Shown piece after piece: positions 1 to 12,446 of a stretch of DNA of 64,000 bases. The translations under genes were made by a program, and so were the position numbers. Every line of letters starts with the position of its first letter. Within the stretch, counting starts at the first letter, position 1. The DNA comes from Nephromyces sp. MM_2019 (taxonomy: Eukaryota > Apicomplexa > Aconoidasida > Nephromycida). The notes below the pieces were generated by a model that was given only the letters and a program-made list of their open reading frames with translations, searched no databases and had not been told where the DNA came from. The DNA lies in NCBI GenBank assembly GCA_015657535.1, contig JADHZB010000816.1, positions 20,802-84,801 on the forward strand, in the 5' to 3' direction.

Positions 1-3000
1 TATCGTGGATCGAGGTTTAAGGGAAAATTAAGATAAAGATTATATGCCGCATATGCTGCATTCCATTGCAATTTTGGGTTATAAGTGTCTTGAAGAGCGG
101 AGATTAGCATTTTTATTGCCCATAATACAGGGATCACTAGGTAAATATTTTTCAAGCGTATTTTTGCTTAAATCTATATTACATTAAATAAGCTCACTAG
201 TAGGGATGGATTTCATCTCAGATTGATTATCTTGCTTGTTTCTTAGCTTGAAAATGAAATGAGATTTTGAAAAATCAAGAATGCTTAGGATTTCACCTAA
301 TAGATGTGTAATATGGGACTTCAATTTCTCTGTTGTCCAAAAGGATTTTTTATGAGGGTTACTACAAATACTGAACAAAAGGCTCCACCATATGTAATCC
401 ATACTATCAATATCAGTTTCCTTTGGATAATTTTCTGTGAAAATAACTAAGTCTATATACACCTAGAAATTCGAGCAATTAAAAAAAGAATAAAATAATA
501 CCGCTCGAAGAATTGCGGAGCTCTTTAAGTGTTATTAAGGTAGATGTAAGAGTTGAGAGAGATATTAAACATGTGTCAACCCATTCATTTTCTAGGATAA
601 TTTTTACACAAGCATTTATTGCTCTAATAAGCTTTTCTAAATCATTGGCTTGAATAAGGTGCAAAATAACTGGAACTAAAGCTCGAAGAGCAGCTGACTG
701 TAGTGACCGGCAAGATGTTTCTTCGCTTAAGAAAAGGACCTTATCCGCTAATTCCTCATGAAAGGCGGGCCAAATCTAAGTAAGAAATTAGTCTTTTAGG
801 GATCATGCATGACTTAAATCTATCAATACCTCCAACATTACCTGACTGTTGCATTCGCTGAAACATATCAATGAATCCCCTGTAAGGTTATAGCTGGTTT
901 TATTGATTTCAATTGGGGTAACAATGTGTTTGTGAATATGTTTGTGTAATATCATTTTGATTTCGCTGTCAAAATCTAGTGTAAAATAAACAAAACTCAA
1001 TGAATGTTTTAAAGATGATATATCTATTTTGTCAGATATTGATTTAGTTTCAAAGTTGTGAACACTTCTCATTAGATCAGTGAAAACCCTGATTGTTTTA
1101 GAAACTATGAAACTTGAATGCGAGTCTAAAAGCTGGCAAAACTTGAGCGAGATGAGATTCCAATGTCTGAAAAATAAAAATTAATAAGCAACCAAAAATA
1201 ATTGTATACTCCTTTAGGTGGTACCTGTTTATGTGCTCTCGTGTGTCAACGGCGATATTAATCCTATAATCAAAGTTACGAGGTAGCCTAAATAGGCATG
1301 AAGGGTAGTTTTTCGTAATGCGATGAAAAATTGCGAGCAAATCAGAAAGTAATGAGGGAATATTCTTTGATCCTAAAGGTTAATGTGATAGGTTTATTTT
1401 AAATTCATATTTGATCTAATAGCATTACCAGGTCTAATAAATAATAGCCTGTCTTACCTTCACTTTTCGTTGAATTAACTTGCTCAAACTTCTTGAACTC
1501 ATAGATGCAACAGCTACTTAAAAGTTGGCTAAAGGATGTAATACGATAAGTAATGCTTAGGCTTGTATTCAAAGTGGGCACTTCCCTTGAATTGGTCGAA
1601 GCAATACTTTGTTTGTCGCAGCTTCGATCATTTGTAAATAGGATTAATACTTCTTTAAATGAACTTGCTTGATAAGTGCTAAGTTCATTTTCTGCATTAA
1701 TGAACAAGGCTAAATCTAAGGGATTTTGGTTTAGGCAATCAACAATTTCATCCATAATTGGAAGTAAGTTTAGAATGCTAAGGCAAAGTAGGACTGCAGC
1801 ATGAAAGATTGAAAAGTCAAAGGGTATGCTAGCGATTCTGTTTATGAGGTTTATGGTAGCTCTTTTGTTATATTTCAAAGTGTTTTCAGTCTCAGGTGGA
1901 ATTAAATATATGTAATTCGAAGATGAAAAATTTTCAAAGAGGGCTTTTAAGATAAAGGGTGAACTTATTCTCAGTACGTTAAAAACTAAGCCATTCCTCA
2001 TCTTTTCGAATGGAATTGATGAAACAAGACTGGATAAAGTTCTTAATGTTGTAGAAACCAAGTTTGAAGGACATATTATAGAATCAGTGGCAGAGAGCTT
2101 AATAGATTTATTCAAAATGATCCCACTGTTGTGCAAGTTGCCAAGGCGTAGAAAAAAGTCTCTGACCATTAAAAAAAAGCTATCAAGGATGTCCCTGAAG
2201 ATGAAAATCAAAGTTTCAGGCTTAGAGCGATTTTTTGAATTTTGCAAAGGATTATATTATATTTATGAGATTCATAAAGCGTAACAAGGAGTATTCTGTA
2301 ATCGTATAATTAATCATTATAGAATTAATTCAAAAAATTGGGCTTACCGGACTTTTTGTGCAATGTTTAAGGAGAATGGTGTAAAGGCACCGTAGCTAAA
2401 TGGATGTTTTAGAGAGGTGTAATAAAAAGCCAACTATTGAAATAATTCAAGATTCAAAAATAATTTACTTCGAATTAAACAGGTTATCAGATTCATACTC
2501 AAGACGTCCCGGCCATGAATGTAATAATGAATAGTCAATTAAGATTTGCACACATATCATTGCAGCCACTTTGACCTGTACCAATTAAAGAGTAAATTTC
2601 GCTTTCTACTGCTTAAATTCACAATGTTGGAAGTAAAAAACCTTGGGTGAGGTGTCGTTCTTCATGATAGCTATAAGCACAGGGTCTGGAGATTGGATAG
2701 TTTTGTAGCCATGGAAGTTGAGAATTTCATCCCAGCATCCAAAAAGGCAATTTCTTGATAACTTCATAGAACCTGGGGTAGAAATTCAATCTATGTGTCT
2801 ATTTGTGTGACAGAATATTTGCTTGTCACTCATATTAGGATAATTATCCTATAAAATGAGGAGCTAAGTTGTATCCTCACTTTGCATACAAAGTAACGAG
2901 GTATGCCTGGTCTTAATAAGGTGTTCATTGTTATCCCTAGCAAAGAATCAAGAAAATGTTATCAGCTGATTATTCCACAATTGAATTCTTATACCTCAGA

Positions 3001-4049
3001 AAGGATCTTTTATTGTGGTCGATTTCTTCTTTGTTATTATTAGAAACATCTGCATTATGAGCTATAAATGCTGAACCAAGGACTTCAGGAAATGTAAAAG
3101 GCAAAAAAAATCTGATTTTTTATTGGATTTTATTAAGTGTAAAACTAAACCTGTGAAAGGTTGTATTGATTGGATGAATTCAACAAATTGTGAGTGGTCT
3201 CTGATTGTGCGCAAAGTTTTAACCGTTTTCGTGAAGGTATTTAATATCTGTAGTACGGTGAAATGGTTTACAAAAGTAGGAATGAAATTTATCTTTGCTA
3301 ACTGAGTTTATGGTCTTGAAAGAGTCAGATATATGCTGTGAAAGTAGGTATGAATTGGAAATTTTATAGATCAAACATTGGGCTAAAAAATGAATCATTG
3401 CTTCATAAAGTAGATTACTTACATTATAAAGCTGAGCTAATTCGATTTTTGAATGAACATATTTTTCAAAAGCTGTTATGGATACAAAAGCTTTACGCAA
3501 CTTTTTGGAAATTACGACTATAAGATCAAAAGCTTTTTCTTCAGTTGATAAATCTGTTTAAAGCCTTAAGATGTTAATATTAATTGCTTGATAGAAACAT
3601 TTTATCATCACCTTCAAAGCTTGTGAAAATGTGTGAGAGGTTACTTAATCCCAAAGAGAAAATGCTTAAGAATGTTGTACAATTTAGTTGACATATTGGC
3701 TCATCCAGGCAAGTATAAATATAATCTAAAATATCATTCGACACCTGAAAATTGAATAAATTTTTAGTTATTATTGATGTATAAGCTATATGGTTTTAAA
3801 TTTATGGCAATAAATTTCAAGTCTTACGATATATAAATTGGGGCAAAAGTTTATTAAAATCTTCTGAATTAATTCAAATGAATATTCGATCTGGGGCAAT
3901 AGATCCTGGCAGTCAAGTTTGTGGATTAAGCTTTCACAGAGGTTAAGGAAATCTCTTCGTTTATCATCGTTAATTATAAGTGAAGCAATATACTTTTTTT
4001 TATCATTTATGACGTGGGATATTCTTTGAGATTTTTGCTTCAAGGCCAT
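1..4049 (-). CDS. HEATR6-like HEAT-repeat protein (3' part runs off window)
   Basis: Multi-exon gene read right to left. The best start is the ATG at 4049 (MALKQKSQ...). Exon-like blocks in compatible frames follow at about 4049-3827, 3765-3625, 3565-3421, 3334-3219, 2777-2642, 2574-2478 and 2218-1405, and more down to position 1. The block at 2777-2642 (LFGCWDEI, DTSPK) followed by VKVAAMICVQ at 2574 resembles the DUF4042 domain of HEAT repeat-containing protein 6. The last block, about 107-1, has KLQWNAAYAAYNL, like the C-terminal VRWNACYAL repeat of HEATR6. The protein looks all-helical, a scaffold-type solenoid; the molecular role of this family is poorly known. Some junctions could not be phased, notably around the A8 run at 3103-3110, so the exon set is incomplete. 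Family call moderate; exact structure low. Confidence 0.6.
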
Positions 4050-5349
4050 TTTTCTAAGCTATTCTTTAATTTAAATTAAATATATGTCCCGAAGCTTTGT
4101 TTTTTAATAGAATTAGTGGAAATTGCCCCATTTAGTCACAAAATTTTCAAGTTTTGTCTTTGGCTATTATAAGTATTATAAAATAGAATTGTTGATCTTT
4201 TCAATTTTTTGAATTTTCCAAGTTATCATATATTGAATGATAATATGAAGAAGCTTCTCCAAATCTTGAAAATGTTAGACTGAATTCTATTATTAGTTTA
4301 ATTGCATAACCAAATCTTTCGAATAGGTTTGCCAGTTCAATACGGATACTTTTCGAGATTAGCTTGCTTAGGCTTAACATTTCAGACAAGCTTTTCATTT
4401 ATTCTGAATTTAATATGCCCGTTCATATTCATTCGCTTTCTTATTAGAATAAAAAGATAAGCATTTTTTACAATCAAATTTTATAACTTTTTAATAATAG
4501 AACTTCACTAACTATATTCCTGTCTTTGTTTTATAATCTACTCCAATAGTTAAAGTATTCATATCGATTTTTGAAAAAATATTTTTCCACCAAGGGTTTC
4601 AATTATATTTTTCAAAGGGATAGTTTTGCCTTTCAATAAGATTTTGCTTAAGGTTGAGATAAATACAATAAAATCAGTCAATGGATAGATAACTAAGTAG
4701 ATTCAGGTAAATTTGCTACATAACATTTACAAAATTTATATTCTGAAAATCTACAACTTATGTGAATTGCCTAGACTGGCCTACAAGATTCATCAACCAT
4801 GATACTCAGTTTCTTATTATATGTTGTTTTACCTCAAGTCATTTGATCTGAAAATTTGAAATTGGCAAGGAAATAATCGAATAGGCTTAAATAGCTAGAA
4901 TTTCATGACAATAATTGCTTATTTGCTCAGAATTCCCATTTTAAACAATATTTTAAACAACACTGTATCATGTTTAATCTTTTATAACAAATAGTGGATC
5001 ATGCCTTACACTTGCAGGCCACAATTGATCAAAAGTGGAAACCATGTTGTTATATATTTAGTTTAAATGAGTATTATAAGTATAAAGGTGTCATACACAT
5101 TCATATGCAATTATTTGATAACCATTAATTAAATTATTTTTACAGTTGTATTGCTTTTCTAATTTTGGGAATTACTTGGATACCAAAATTAATAAAATCT
5201 TATTTAAAAAAATGCGTACTTGAAACCAATTGAGAATATATTTAGGGAACTTAAACTTATTAAATAATAGGAATATATACATTATTACTTCCACTTATAA
5301 ATCAAAAATTAGTATTTTTTAGAAAAAGTTATAAAACATTTGTTAATAC
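4050..5349. other. Intergenic, AT-rich
   Basis: Lies between the presumed start of the HEATR6-like gene and the stop of the 14-3-3 gene. One 65-codon minus-strand ORF (4201-4398, starting MKSLSEML) could be a small gene or an upstream exon. It has no GT donor near its end that would join it to the next block, so I do not call it. Nothing else is recognisable. Confidence 0.4.
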
Positions 5350-6737
5350 TCAACCCTCTGAATCAGATATCTTCATATCATCCAAATCCATTCCAAACAT
5401 CTTGAGGACTTGTTTCTTGGGTAATCCTTGTTCTATTATGCAGGAAATTGATATAAACAGAAAATGTAAATTGGTATAGATTAGATTAGATTAGATTTTA
5501 TTTTCTATAGAACAAAACCTTAAATTATGAATTACCTTTTGCCCAAGTCTTAATGTTGTTTTGAAGCATTGAAATTATAGCTATTGTTTCTTGATACTCT
5601 TGATCATCACTTATGTTCAATAAAGCATGTAAATTAACGAAAATTATAAGTCTCTCATTCAACTCTTGAAGTAACTTACTCAATCATATACATTTCTTTT
5701 ATTGATTTTTGAAATCCTTCTGAAGCTATTTTGAAAGCATTGTCGAAATCCTGTTTTATCTCTTTCAAAAACACTGTGAAGCACAGAGAATTTCACATGA
5801 ATAATTTTTTTTTTAATTATAAATACAACTACTCATATTTTATGAAATTACCACTATAATTCAATCGGAGTCCGAGGTTACAGCTGCTCGCACCCGATAT
5901 GTTATAACTTTTCGCTATCTCTAATGCCTTTTTATATGATTCCTCAGCATATTCTATGAAGCTTTGTTTTAAATCTCCTTCAGTTACTGCCGTACAATAC
6001 CTTGCAGAATCTGCTTTTGTTTTGTGGCAATTTACTAAACAAATCTAAATGGAAACAAGTTTAAAATTGTTTCGATATCTGAAAAACGATTATATCAAAT
6101 TTTTTAATCACCGGCTCAACGTCTTTTTCAGAATTACAAATATATTCAGTAACGTTATAGATTTCAGAGCAAATTTGGATAGCCTCGTTAGAGACTTTTT
6201 CTTTGTACCTCTTAACATAGACTAAAAAGTATTGATTTTCCTCAATGTTTACTTCACTTGAAATCAATTTTTCCTCAGACTCCTTAATTTTTTTATGTGA
6301 ATATAATCTTTGTTGTAAGCTTGACTTGAGTCCATTTAACTATAATAAAGATTAGAGAAATCGAATTAAGCACTTTAATTTCTATTTAAGCTATCATTTA
6401 CCAAAATATCTTGCTCTTTTGCATGACAATAATCCAGGCTAAATTTTGGTGTGTGGATGAACTTTAGGATATCTGTGAAAATAGAATAAATTGAACAATT
6501 CCAAATTTTTAACTATTAAGATTATTTTTTTTAAAACAATATTGCTCTGAAAACTTGCCAAATGACAAGCAGAATTGGAGAAACTATATTTGCTTGTTCT
6601 AAAAACTTTGAATTACCATCATATCGTTTGAGATGGATTGCAACTTTTGTTGGATATATATTTTCTAATTTATTGGCAATCTCGTCATTATCAGCTTCTG
6701 TTTCATTGGCATCAGCTACGTCAAATTTGACTGGCAT
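5350..6737 (-). CDS. Divergent 14-3-3 family protein, 7 exons
   Basis: Phosphoserine/threonine-binding adaptor of the 14-3-3 fold. Exons: 6737-6617, 6472-6402, 6339-6088, 6044-5852, 5773-5680, 5609-5536 and 5432-5350. All phases agree and give 295 aa, longer than the usual 245-260. Family landmarks: the stretch ending ADSARYC aligns with the helix bearing the Arg-Tyr pair that binds phosphate (GDYYRYLAE in classical members). NLGLRLNYSVFLKEI matches the GLALNYSVFYYEI helix. SMLQNNIKTWAK matches the LLRDNLTLW helix. An acidic tail ends DDMKISDSEG. The third exon's donor is GTTTTT, giving an intron of only 43 nt, so that junction is the least certain. The N-terminal 60 residues are acidic and unlike canonical 14-3-3. 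Divergently oriented to the glycosylase gene at 7490. Confidence 0.78.
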
Positions 6738-7489
6738 TTTGCCTTCCTAAAAGCTAATTCAGTTCCATATGCCAGCAAGAAGTATATAGCACAAAATTTT
6801 TCATTCAAGCAATTTTAAAGGCGAGTTGTTTGAACTGATAAAAAAAGTATCAAAAATAGTAAACCTTAATCTTTAGCTTGTGGGTGATTATCTTTTGAGT
6901 TACAATTTAATAATTTCCATAAACCAAAATGAAATGGAAATTTCTATTTGCTATTTACCTCAACTATTGTTTTTGATTTTTGATCAGAAATTCCTATTTC
7001 ATTTACTTTGGAATTTTTAAGCCAGTTTAGTCAGATTTATTGAAAATTTTCTCATTGAATAATTTGTTCTACACTATGCTTGGCAAAAAACATAAGAGCG
7101 TCAAATTTGGGTGCTTGACAAAAGTGGCATTCTTACCAGCTACAATTTAATTTATAGCCAAACATAAAATTTTTGCTTACTAGCAAAATTTTCTAAGTAT
7201 TGATTATTCATCCAAAAGATAGTGTTAAAGTAATTTTTATAGGCTAGTGTAGATTATTAATAGTTATTTAAGAATCCAAATTCTAATTTGAAAAATTTAA
7301 TTTCAGGGAGAAGTAAATCAGCTTTCATAAGATAATTCATTGTTCGCTTATTGGAATTCTACTAAATGTTAACTATTATAATAAAGTAGTTAGTGTTGGA
7401 TTTTTAAATAATCCTCTATCTTAACTAATATGAAATTTACTTGCTCCAATAAATGAATACGAATATAATTTAGCTTACAATCCATTGCT
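6738..7489. promoter_or_regulatory. Divergent intergenic region
   Basis: About 750 bp between two start codons on opposite strands, so it presumably holds both promoters. Very AT-rich; no motif I can name. Confidence 0.35.
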
Positions 7490-8326
7490 ATGGAGAGTGT
7501 ATTTCACGAAATAGAAACTCATCCATTGGAATCAATAATTTGGAATTACTATGAAAAGAGATTACCGCTCTCATTCTATTTGGGGAATGATGTAATTTCA
7601 ATAGCTCAAAATTTGATTGGAAAGCTGATATGGTCTCGAACAGCAACTGGTTCCAGTCAAAAAGACATATTAACATGTGGGAGGATAACTGAAACTGAGG
7701 CATATAAATTTCCTAATGATAAAGCAAATCATGCATATAATTATCGTAAAACAGCAAGGAATTCGATGATGTATAACAAGGGAGGAGTTGCCTATGTCTA
7801 CATATGTTATGGAGTTCACAGTATGATGAATGTAGTGACTAATGAAACTTCTATAGCTGACGCTGTTTTACTCAGATCAATTGAACCATTAATTGGTTTA
7901 AATATAATTAAAAATCGAAAATCTTCAAGTAAGACTAATGTTAATAATAAAATTACTATAAGCAAAGAACAAGATGTTAAAGATTTACTCAAAAAACCAA
8001 AGAAATTTGTAAGATTTTTGACAAAGAAGGAAGAAAAATTAGGTGCAGGTCCGGGCAATCTAACCAAGAGCTTAGCTATAAGTATTAAAAACAATGGTGC
8101 AGATTTAGTTGAAGGCAATGAGATTTGGATTACTGAATCCCCAGGGCTTGAGGAAGTTAGTAAATTTATGAAAGATTGGAATTGTCAAACAGAATCATTA
8201 TACCCGGAGAAAATTTCACAAACTGAAAATTACCTAAATCACATGCAATGGATGACAGGTAATAAACTTTTTAAATATAAAGCTTGGAACATTATTTTGA
8301 ATTATATCCATGGAATACACAGGTAA
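7490..8326 (+). CDS. DNA-3-methyladenine glycosylase (AAG/MPG family)
   Basis: Single-exon, 278 aa. Base-excision-repair glycosylase that flips out and removes alkylated purines. The family core is clear: ITETEAY near residues 65-71 carries the catalytic Glu. It is followed by a HAYNY...TARNSMMY segment, YVYICYGVHSMMN, and AVLLRSIEPL. The second half has LGAGPGNLTKSLAIS, the family's GPG(K/N)L-type motif. A Lys/Asn-rich insert of about 50 residues (KNRKSSSKTN...) separates the halves. The ATG at 7490 gives about 20 residues before the domain and no obvious targeting peptide, consistent with nuclear action. The stop lies in an AT-rich spacer with nothing else close. Confidence 0.93.
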   Translation: MESVFHEIETHPLESIIWNYYEKRLPLSFYLGNDVISIAQNLIGKLIWSRTATGSSQKDILTCGRITETEAYKFPNDKANHAYNYRKTARNSMMYNKGGVAYVYICYGVHSMMNVVTNETSIADAVLLRSIEPLIGLNIIKNRKSSSKTNVNNKITISKEQDVKDLLKKPKKFVRFLTKKEEKLGAGPGNLTKSLAISIKNNGADLVEGNEIWITESPGLEEVSKFMKDWNCQTESLYPEKISQTENYLNHMQWMTGNKLFKYKAWNIILNYIHGIHR

Positions 8327-10365
8327 TGAAAATATCGAATCAAGCCGGCGTATAGGTATTGAAAGCGCGGGTGAGGATGCTAAATTACCTTGGAGGTTTT
8401 TTATTAAAAATCATCCTTGTGTTAGTACTTTTAAATAATAGCTAGAAAATAATTTATCACTTTTCTTAATTCTTTTTATTGTATAATAACGATAAAAATT
8501 CCCAGCTAAATTAGATTAAAGTCAAACCTTGTTATATTTAAAAGAATCTTAAACTCAAGCAACAATAATTTACTAGTGTTTGAATATTGACTTCTACGCT
8601 TTGACTTTTGATTAAATCCTATTTATAACAATCAAGTTCAAGTATACAAACAAGCTTTATGGCATCTGTTTAACAATATGTATAAATAAGCCAAATCTAA
8701 TTCTCAGCTTGATATAGTTTTAAGGGTGTGATAGTGGAAAACTTATTATAAACTTTACTAGCAAAATTTTCAACATAAAAAAATTTCAAGATACATTCAA
8801 ACCTCACAATACATTTGTGCATTAAAACATTATGATTACTATCACCAATTATATAAAGCACTCTCGATGTACTTTTTTATAATAAAATAAAATACAAGTG
8901 ATTTACATCTGCTTTGACACTTTATTTAAAATGCGTTGATGATATTATGTTTTATTGTGTTTGTTAGAATTTAGGGCGTTTATAAGACAACAAATTACAA
9001 GGAGCAAAGATTATAAAAGATCTTTTCCAAAATAGCAATTATATGAGCTTTGCAATCAACAAAACTAAGAATTAATAAATCGTTTCATATAAAGCCAAAG
9101 GAAAATTGCTTTGATAAAGTTATTTCTTAACATATATGTTCTAAAATAGGCTAAAGTAACATTGAATAAAACAATACTCGTGTTTTAATTTTATTAACCC
9201 AAATTTGTCTTTAAAATCTATATAACAGCTTGATTGGTTACTGTTTAAATCGGGAGCTGGAGTTATAGATCCGAGCTTACTTATGATTAATGAAGACTGA
9301 GTTTAAAGGAAAACTAGAGCTACAAAAACTCACTAATAGAGTTATAATCAATCAATTATATGTTAGGCTCAACATATCTGAATATAGACTTGTTTATTAA
9401 TACACTAAATAACATAAATTGCACAAATTTAGCTTTTGTTAACTAAAAGCAAAGGGATTCTCTACACAAGTCTCGAAGAGTTTAGTTTATGAAATTAAAA
9501 AAAGCAATTCATGAAATAGGAAGCTTTGTAGTAAATTTGTATTAAGAGTAGATTATGGAATGTTTAGTTGTTTTAAATTAATTTGATTTATTAAATGAAA
9601 TCAAAATTAAATTTGAGAAGCTATTAGTTATCAGTGTTTATATTATCTTTAAGGTGACAAGAATTAGTTTTTCTTGAATGAAATGGTTAGTCGAATAATT
9701 TTAAAATCATACTTTATAATATTTAAAAATACAATTATGAAAGGTTTATAGCCAAGCCTTATTCCGTTAAAAGACTTTAGAGCTTGGAACAAATAAGTTA
9801 TAATTCCCATGAAAAAACCCAATAAACAAATATAATCTCTGATAGCTATTGAGGCATTTATTAAATTGAATTATTCAACCATAAAAGGCTTATTGTTGCT
9901 AGAAGTATTAAATTGTATCTTTTGTTTAGATAAATATTTGACTCTTGAATATAAAAGCTTTAAAAACAATGAATGAGCATTATACCTGTATTTTTAGCTA
10001 CTTAGAAAGTTAGTATGTTAAAATTTTTTGGTTTTAGAAATTAAGAAAAAGAGTAAATTTCAATTTTACCGAGATATAAAAAAAAAGTTAGAACATGGCC
10101 ATTTTTTGATTTATATTTACAAGATATTAGAAAGTATAGTAGCAAACATTATATTAAAGTTATAAAATTCATTATAAAAAAAATTTTCGGTAGATCAAAT
10201 GTGTGACGCAACTGTATGATTTATTCTTATTAGAGTTCATGAAATAATGATAGACTGTTGTTTTTTAACCAAATTTAGCCAGTTTCCTTGATTAATGCTA
10301 ATCATAGCACTGTTGTGAATAAGGGGTAAGCACTCAATTACAACATTATATAAAATTGAATATAA
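8327..10365. other. Intergenic, about 2 kb, AT-rich
   Basis: No open reading frame or splice-consistent exon chain found on either strand. A brief GC-richer patch (8343-8390) lies just past the glycosylase stop. The dodecamer CTAGCAAAATTTTC (8758-8771) also occurs with one change near 7180. Confidence 0.4.
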
Positions 10366-12446
10366 CTACCTGTAGACGTTGAAGGGATCCTTTAGAGAGT
10401 ATCTATGTGCCTTGAACCTCTTTAAGATAAAAATGGGAATGTATGTTTTAATTAAAAGAGAATTTGATTCAGATATAATAAACTTACCATCTGTCCAATG
10501 TCATCTAATTTCCCTATTATAGAGACTTCAACATCCATGAAAAGATTTTTTTGTTCTCCCTTTATGTCAAGAATTTTCAATCCATCAAACTTTGATGTGA
10601 GTCGATTATCATTCTGTAGAGAAGTTATTAATAAGTTGTTAAAGGCATTATGAAAATATGCTTGTAAATGCTATTATGTGCTTACATTAACGAAATGGTT
10701 TATGATCTTTATAGAATGAGACTAAGGAAAATTGCAATAATGAGAGAAATTATAATGAATTTCATTAAGACAAATGTTATTCTTACTCTTTGCCGATTGA
10801 TATTCATTTGGCGTCCAATGAGAAAAGTAATCGCACCTATGAAGCATGAAAGTATAACTGGTAACGCTTTTTTTGCTCTCTCCTGTTTCTTTGGTGAATC
10901 ACTATGTATGTAATGATCTGGTCGGGTGAAGAGATAAGTTTTTAGCTCATTATGTATATATATAAGGTAACGAGTAAGTTTTATTACAGAAATCTGGATT
11001 GTCAACATGTTGCCCAATTATGTCAATTATATCATAAGTTTTATCTAGTTTTGTGTCTGAGAATAGATTGAATTTAGAGAGGAAATTCCAGAAATTAGCT
11101 AGTTTTGGGGGTGGAATCACAACAAAGCAACTCTCAATTTCCCAGTTTTCCTTTTTTTCATCACTGAGTGGTATATTCTTAGCCTGTGATTTTTGTGCGA
11201 GTTGTTAATATGAATTGATTACTTTGGATTTTGCATTTACCTGTTTAGTGCTTGAGAATGTGTCAACAATAAACTGGGCAAACTTAATCAATTGGAATTT
11301 TATCAAGTATGGATACTCCCAAATATCTGAAAATGAAACCTTGAAGGACATCAAATAAGCAAAAGAGGGTTAGTTTAAATATTAATGAACATAAAAAAGT
11401 GTGCTTACCTCTTCATTGTAGCGCTTTTCATCCTCTGTATCTTTGAAATCCAAATTTTGGGGGATTTTTCTTGCACTTGTGTGCAACTATAAAGAGTTCA
11501 GGAGTTCTTTAAAGGGTTAATTTTACTAAACATTGCTAAATAAGATTCAGATCTTACATAAGCATTTCCCAAAGGTCCCGATATCTTGATTTTACTCCTA
11601 CCGAATCCAATGGTTTTATTTATTTTTCCTGACCTGTAATTGGTTATGTTTATAGGTGAACCTAAGTGAGGTGTGATTGTTTCCTGTATCTGTTGGTCCT
11701 AATCAAATGATAAGAATGTGATATTGAATTCAGATTATACTAAACTAATTGTAAGCTTATTTCCTAGAATTTATAAACTTACATTTATAATCCCAACAAT
11801 CTGACTCAAGTATGGGTGACGCTCATCGAATTTGGATTTATACCTAAATGAATATAAGAATGCATACTTTTTATCGTATTAAAATTAGCCTCATATGGTA
11901 TGCATGCAAAGCTTGTGTATATTTGCGTTCTACATTTATACCCAAATTCACAATTTAAAACATAAATAATATTTAATATAACTTTGATGGTTTTATAACG
12001 TTAAATACATTTTTTATCGTTCGTTAAGCATTTACTCATGATGCCTGTCTAAACACTGTATCTTAATATAGATACACACACATAACAACATTGAGATGGT
12101 TATGTAAGAGCTGTATTTCATCATAATCTCGCAATATCATGTTTGTATCATCGCGATAACTATGTAGACTCAATCCCATGTATGTGTGGGTACATTCATT
12201 ACAGAGTCATACACGGAATACCTTTACAATGCAAATATACATCATACCGTTACATAACTCTTATTGTACTCATGTATGCATACATATACATCTGTATATA
12301 TATAGTAAGACAATAAGTCTTTAAGGCATGTACCTTTGATAAAAATAGAAACCAGGAGAGATCGTAAGGCTGGTCCCTAGGCAGGCAAACACAAAGGGAT
12401 GTTGATTGAAAGAATTGGCTCCCAGTCTGAGCCATTTAGATAGCAT
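10366..12446 (-). CDS. Mitochondrial Coa1/Tim21-like membrane protein, 9 exons
   Basis: Exons: 12446-12334, 11843-11783, 11698-11558, 11486-11409, 11339-11241, 11183-11007, 10945-10787, 10613-10488 and 10419-10366. All phases agree and give 335 aa. A hydrophobic segment (residues about 18-35) is followed by a compact domain with LGSPINIT, KIKISGPLGNAYL and HTSARK. This matches the pattern of the Coa1/Tim21 family (LG.PI ... I.I.GP.G.A), which acts in cytochrome oxidase assembly or presequence translocation at the mitochondrial inner membrane. The remainder is unusual: a 100-residue linker, then a second hydrophobic segment (VILSCFIGAITFLIG) and another 60 residues. That may be a second, degenerate copy of the module. 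The sixth exon's donor (CAT|GTTGAC) is chosen by frame only. Family call moderate. Confidence 0.6.

Noticed and set aside
4201..4398. 65-codon minus-strand ORF with ATG (MKSLSEML)
   Set aside because: No donor links it to the HEATR6-like exons and it has no similarity I recognise; left as part of the intergenic description.
7816..8118. Minus-strand ORF inside the glycosylase gene
   Set aside because: Complete antisense overlap of a secure coding exon; leucine/serine-rich shadow.
12250..12435. Minus-strand ORF starting MAQTGSQ
   Set aside because: Off by one frame from the true first exon of the Coa1-like gene, which starts at 12446 (MLSKWLRL).
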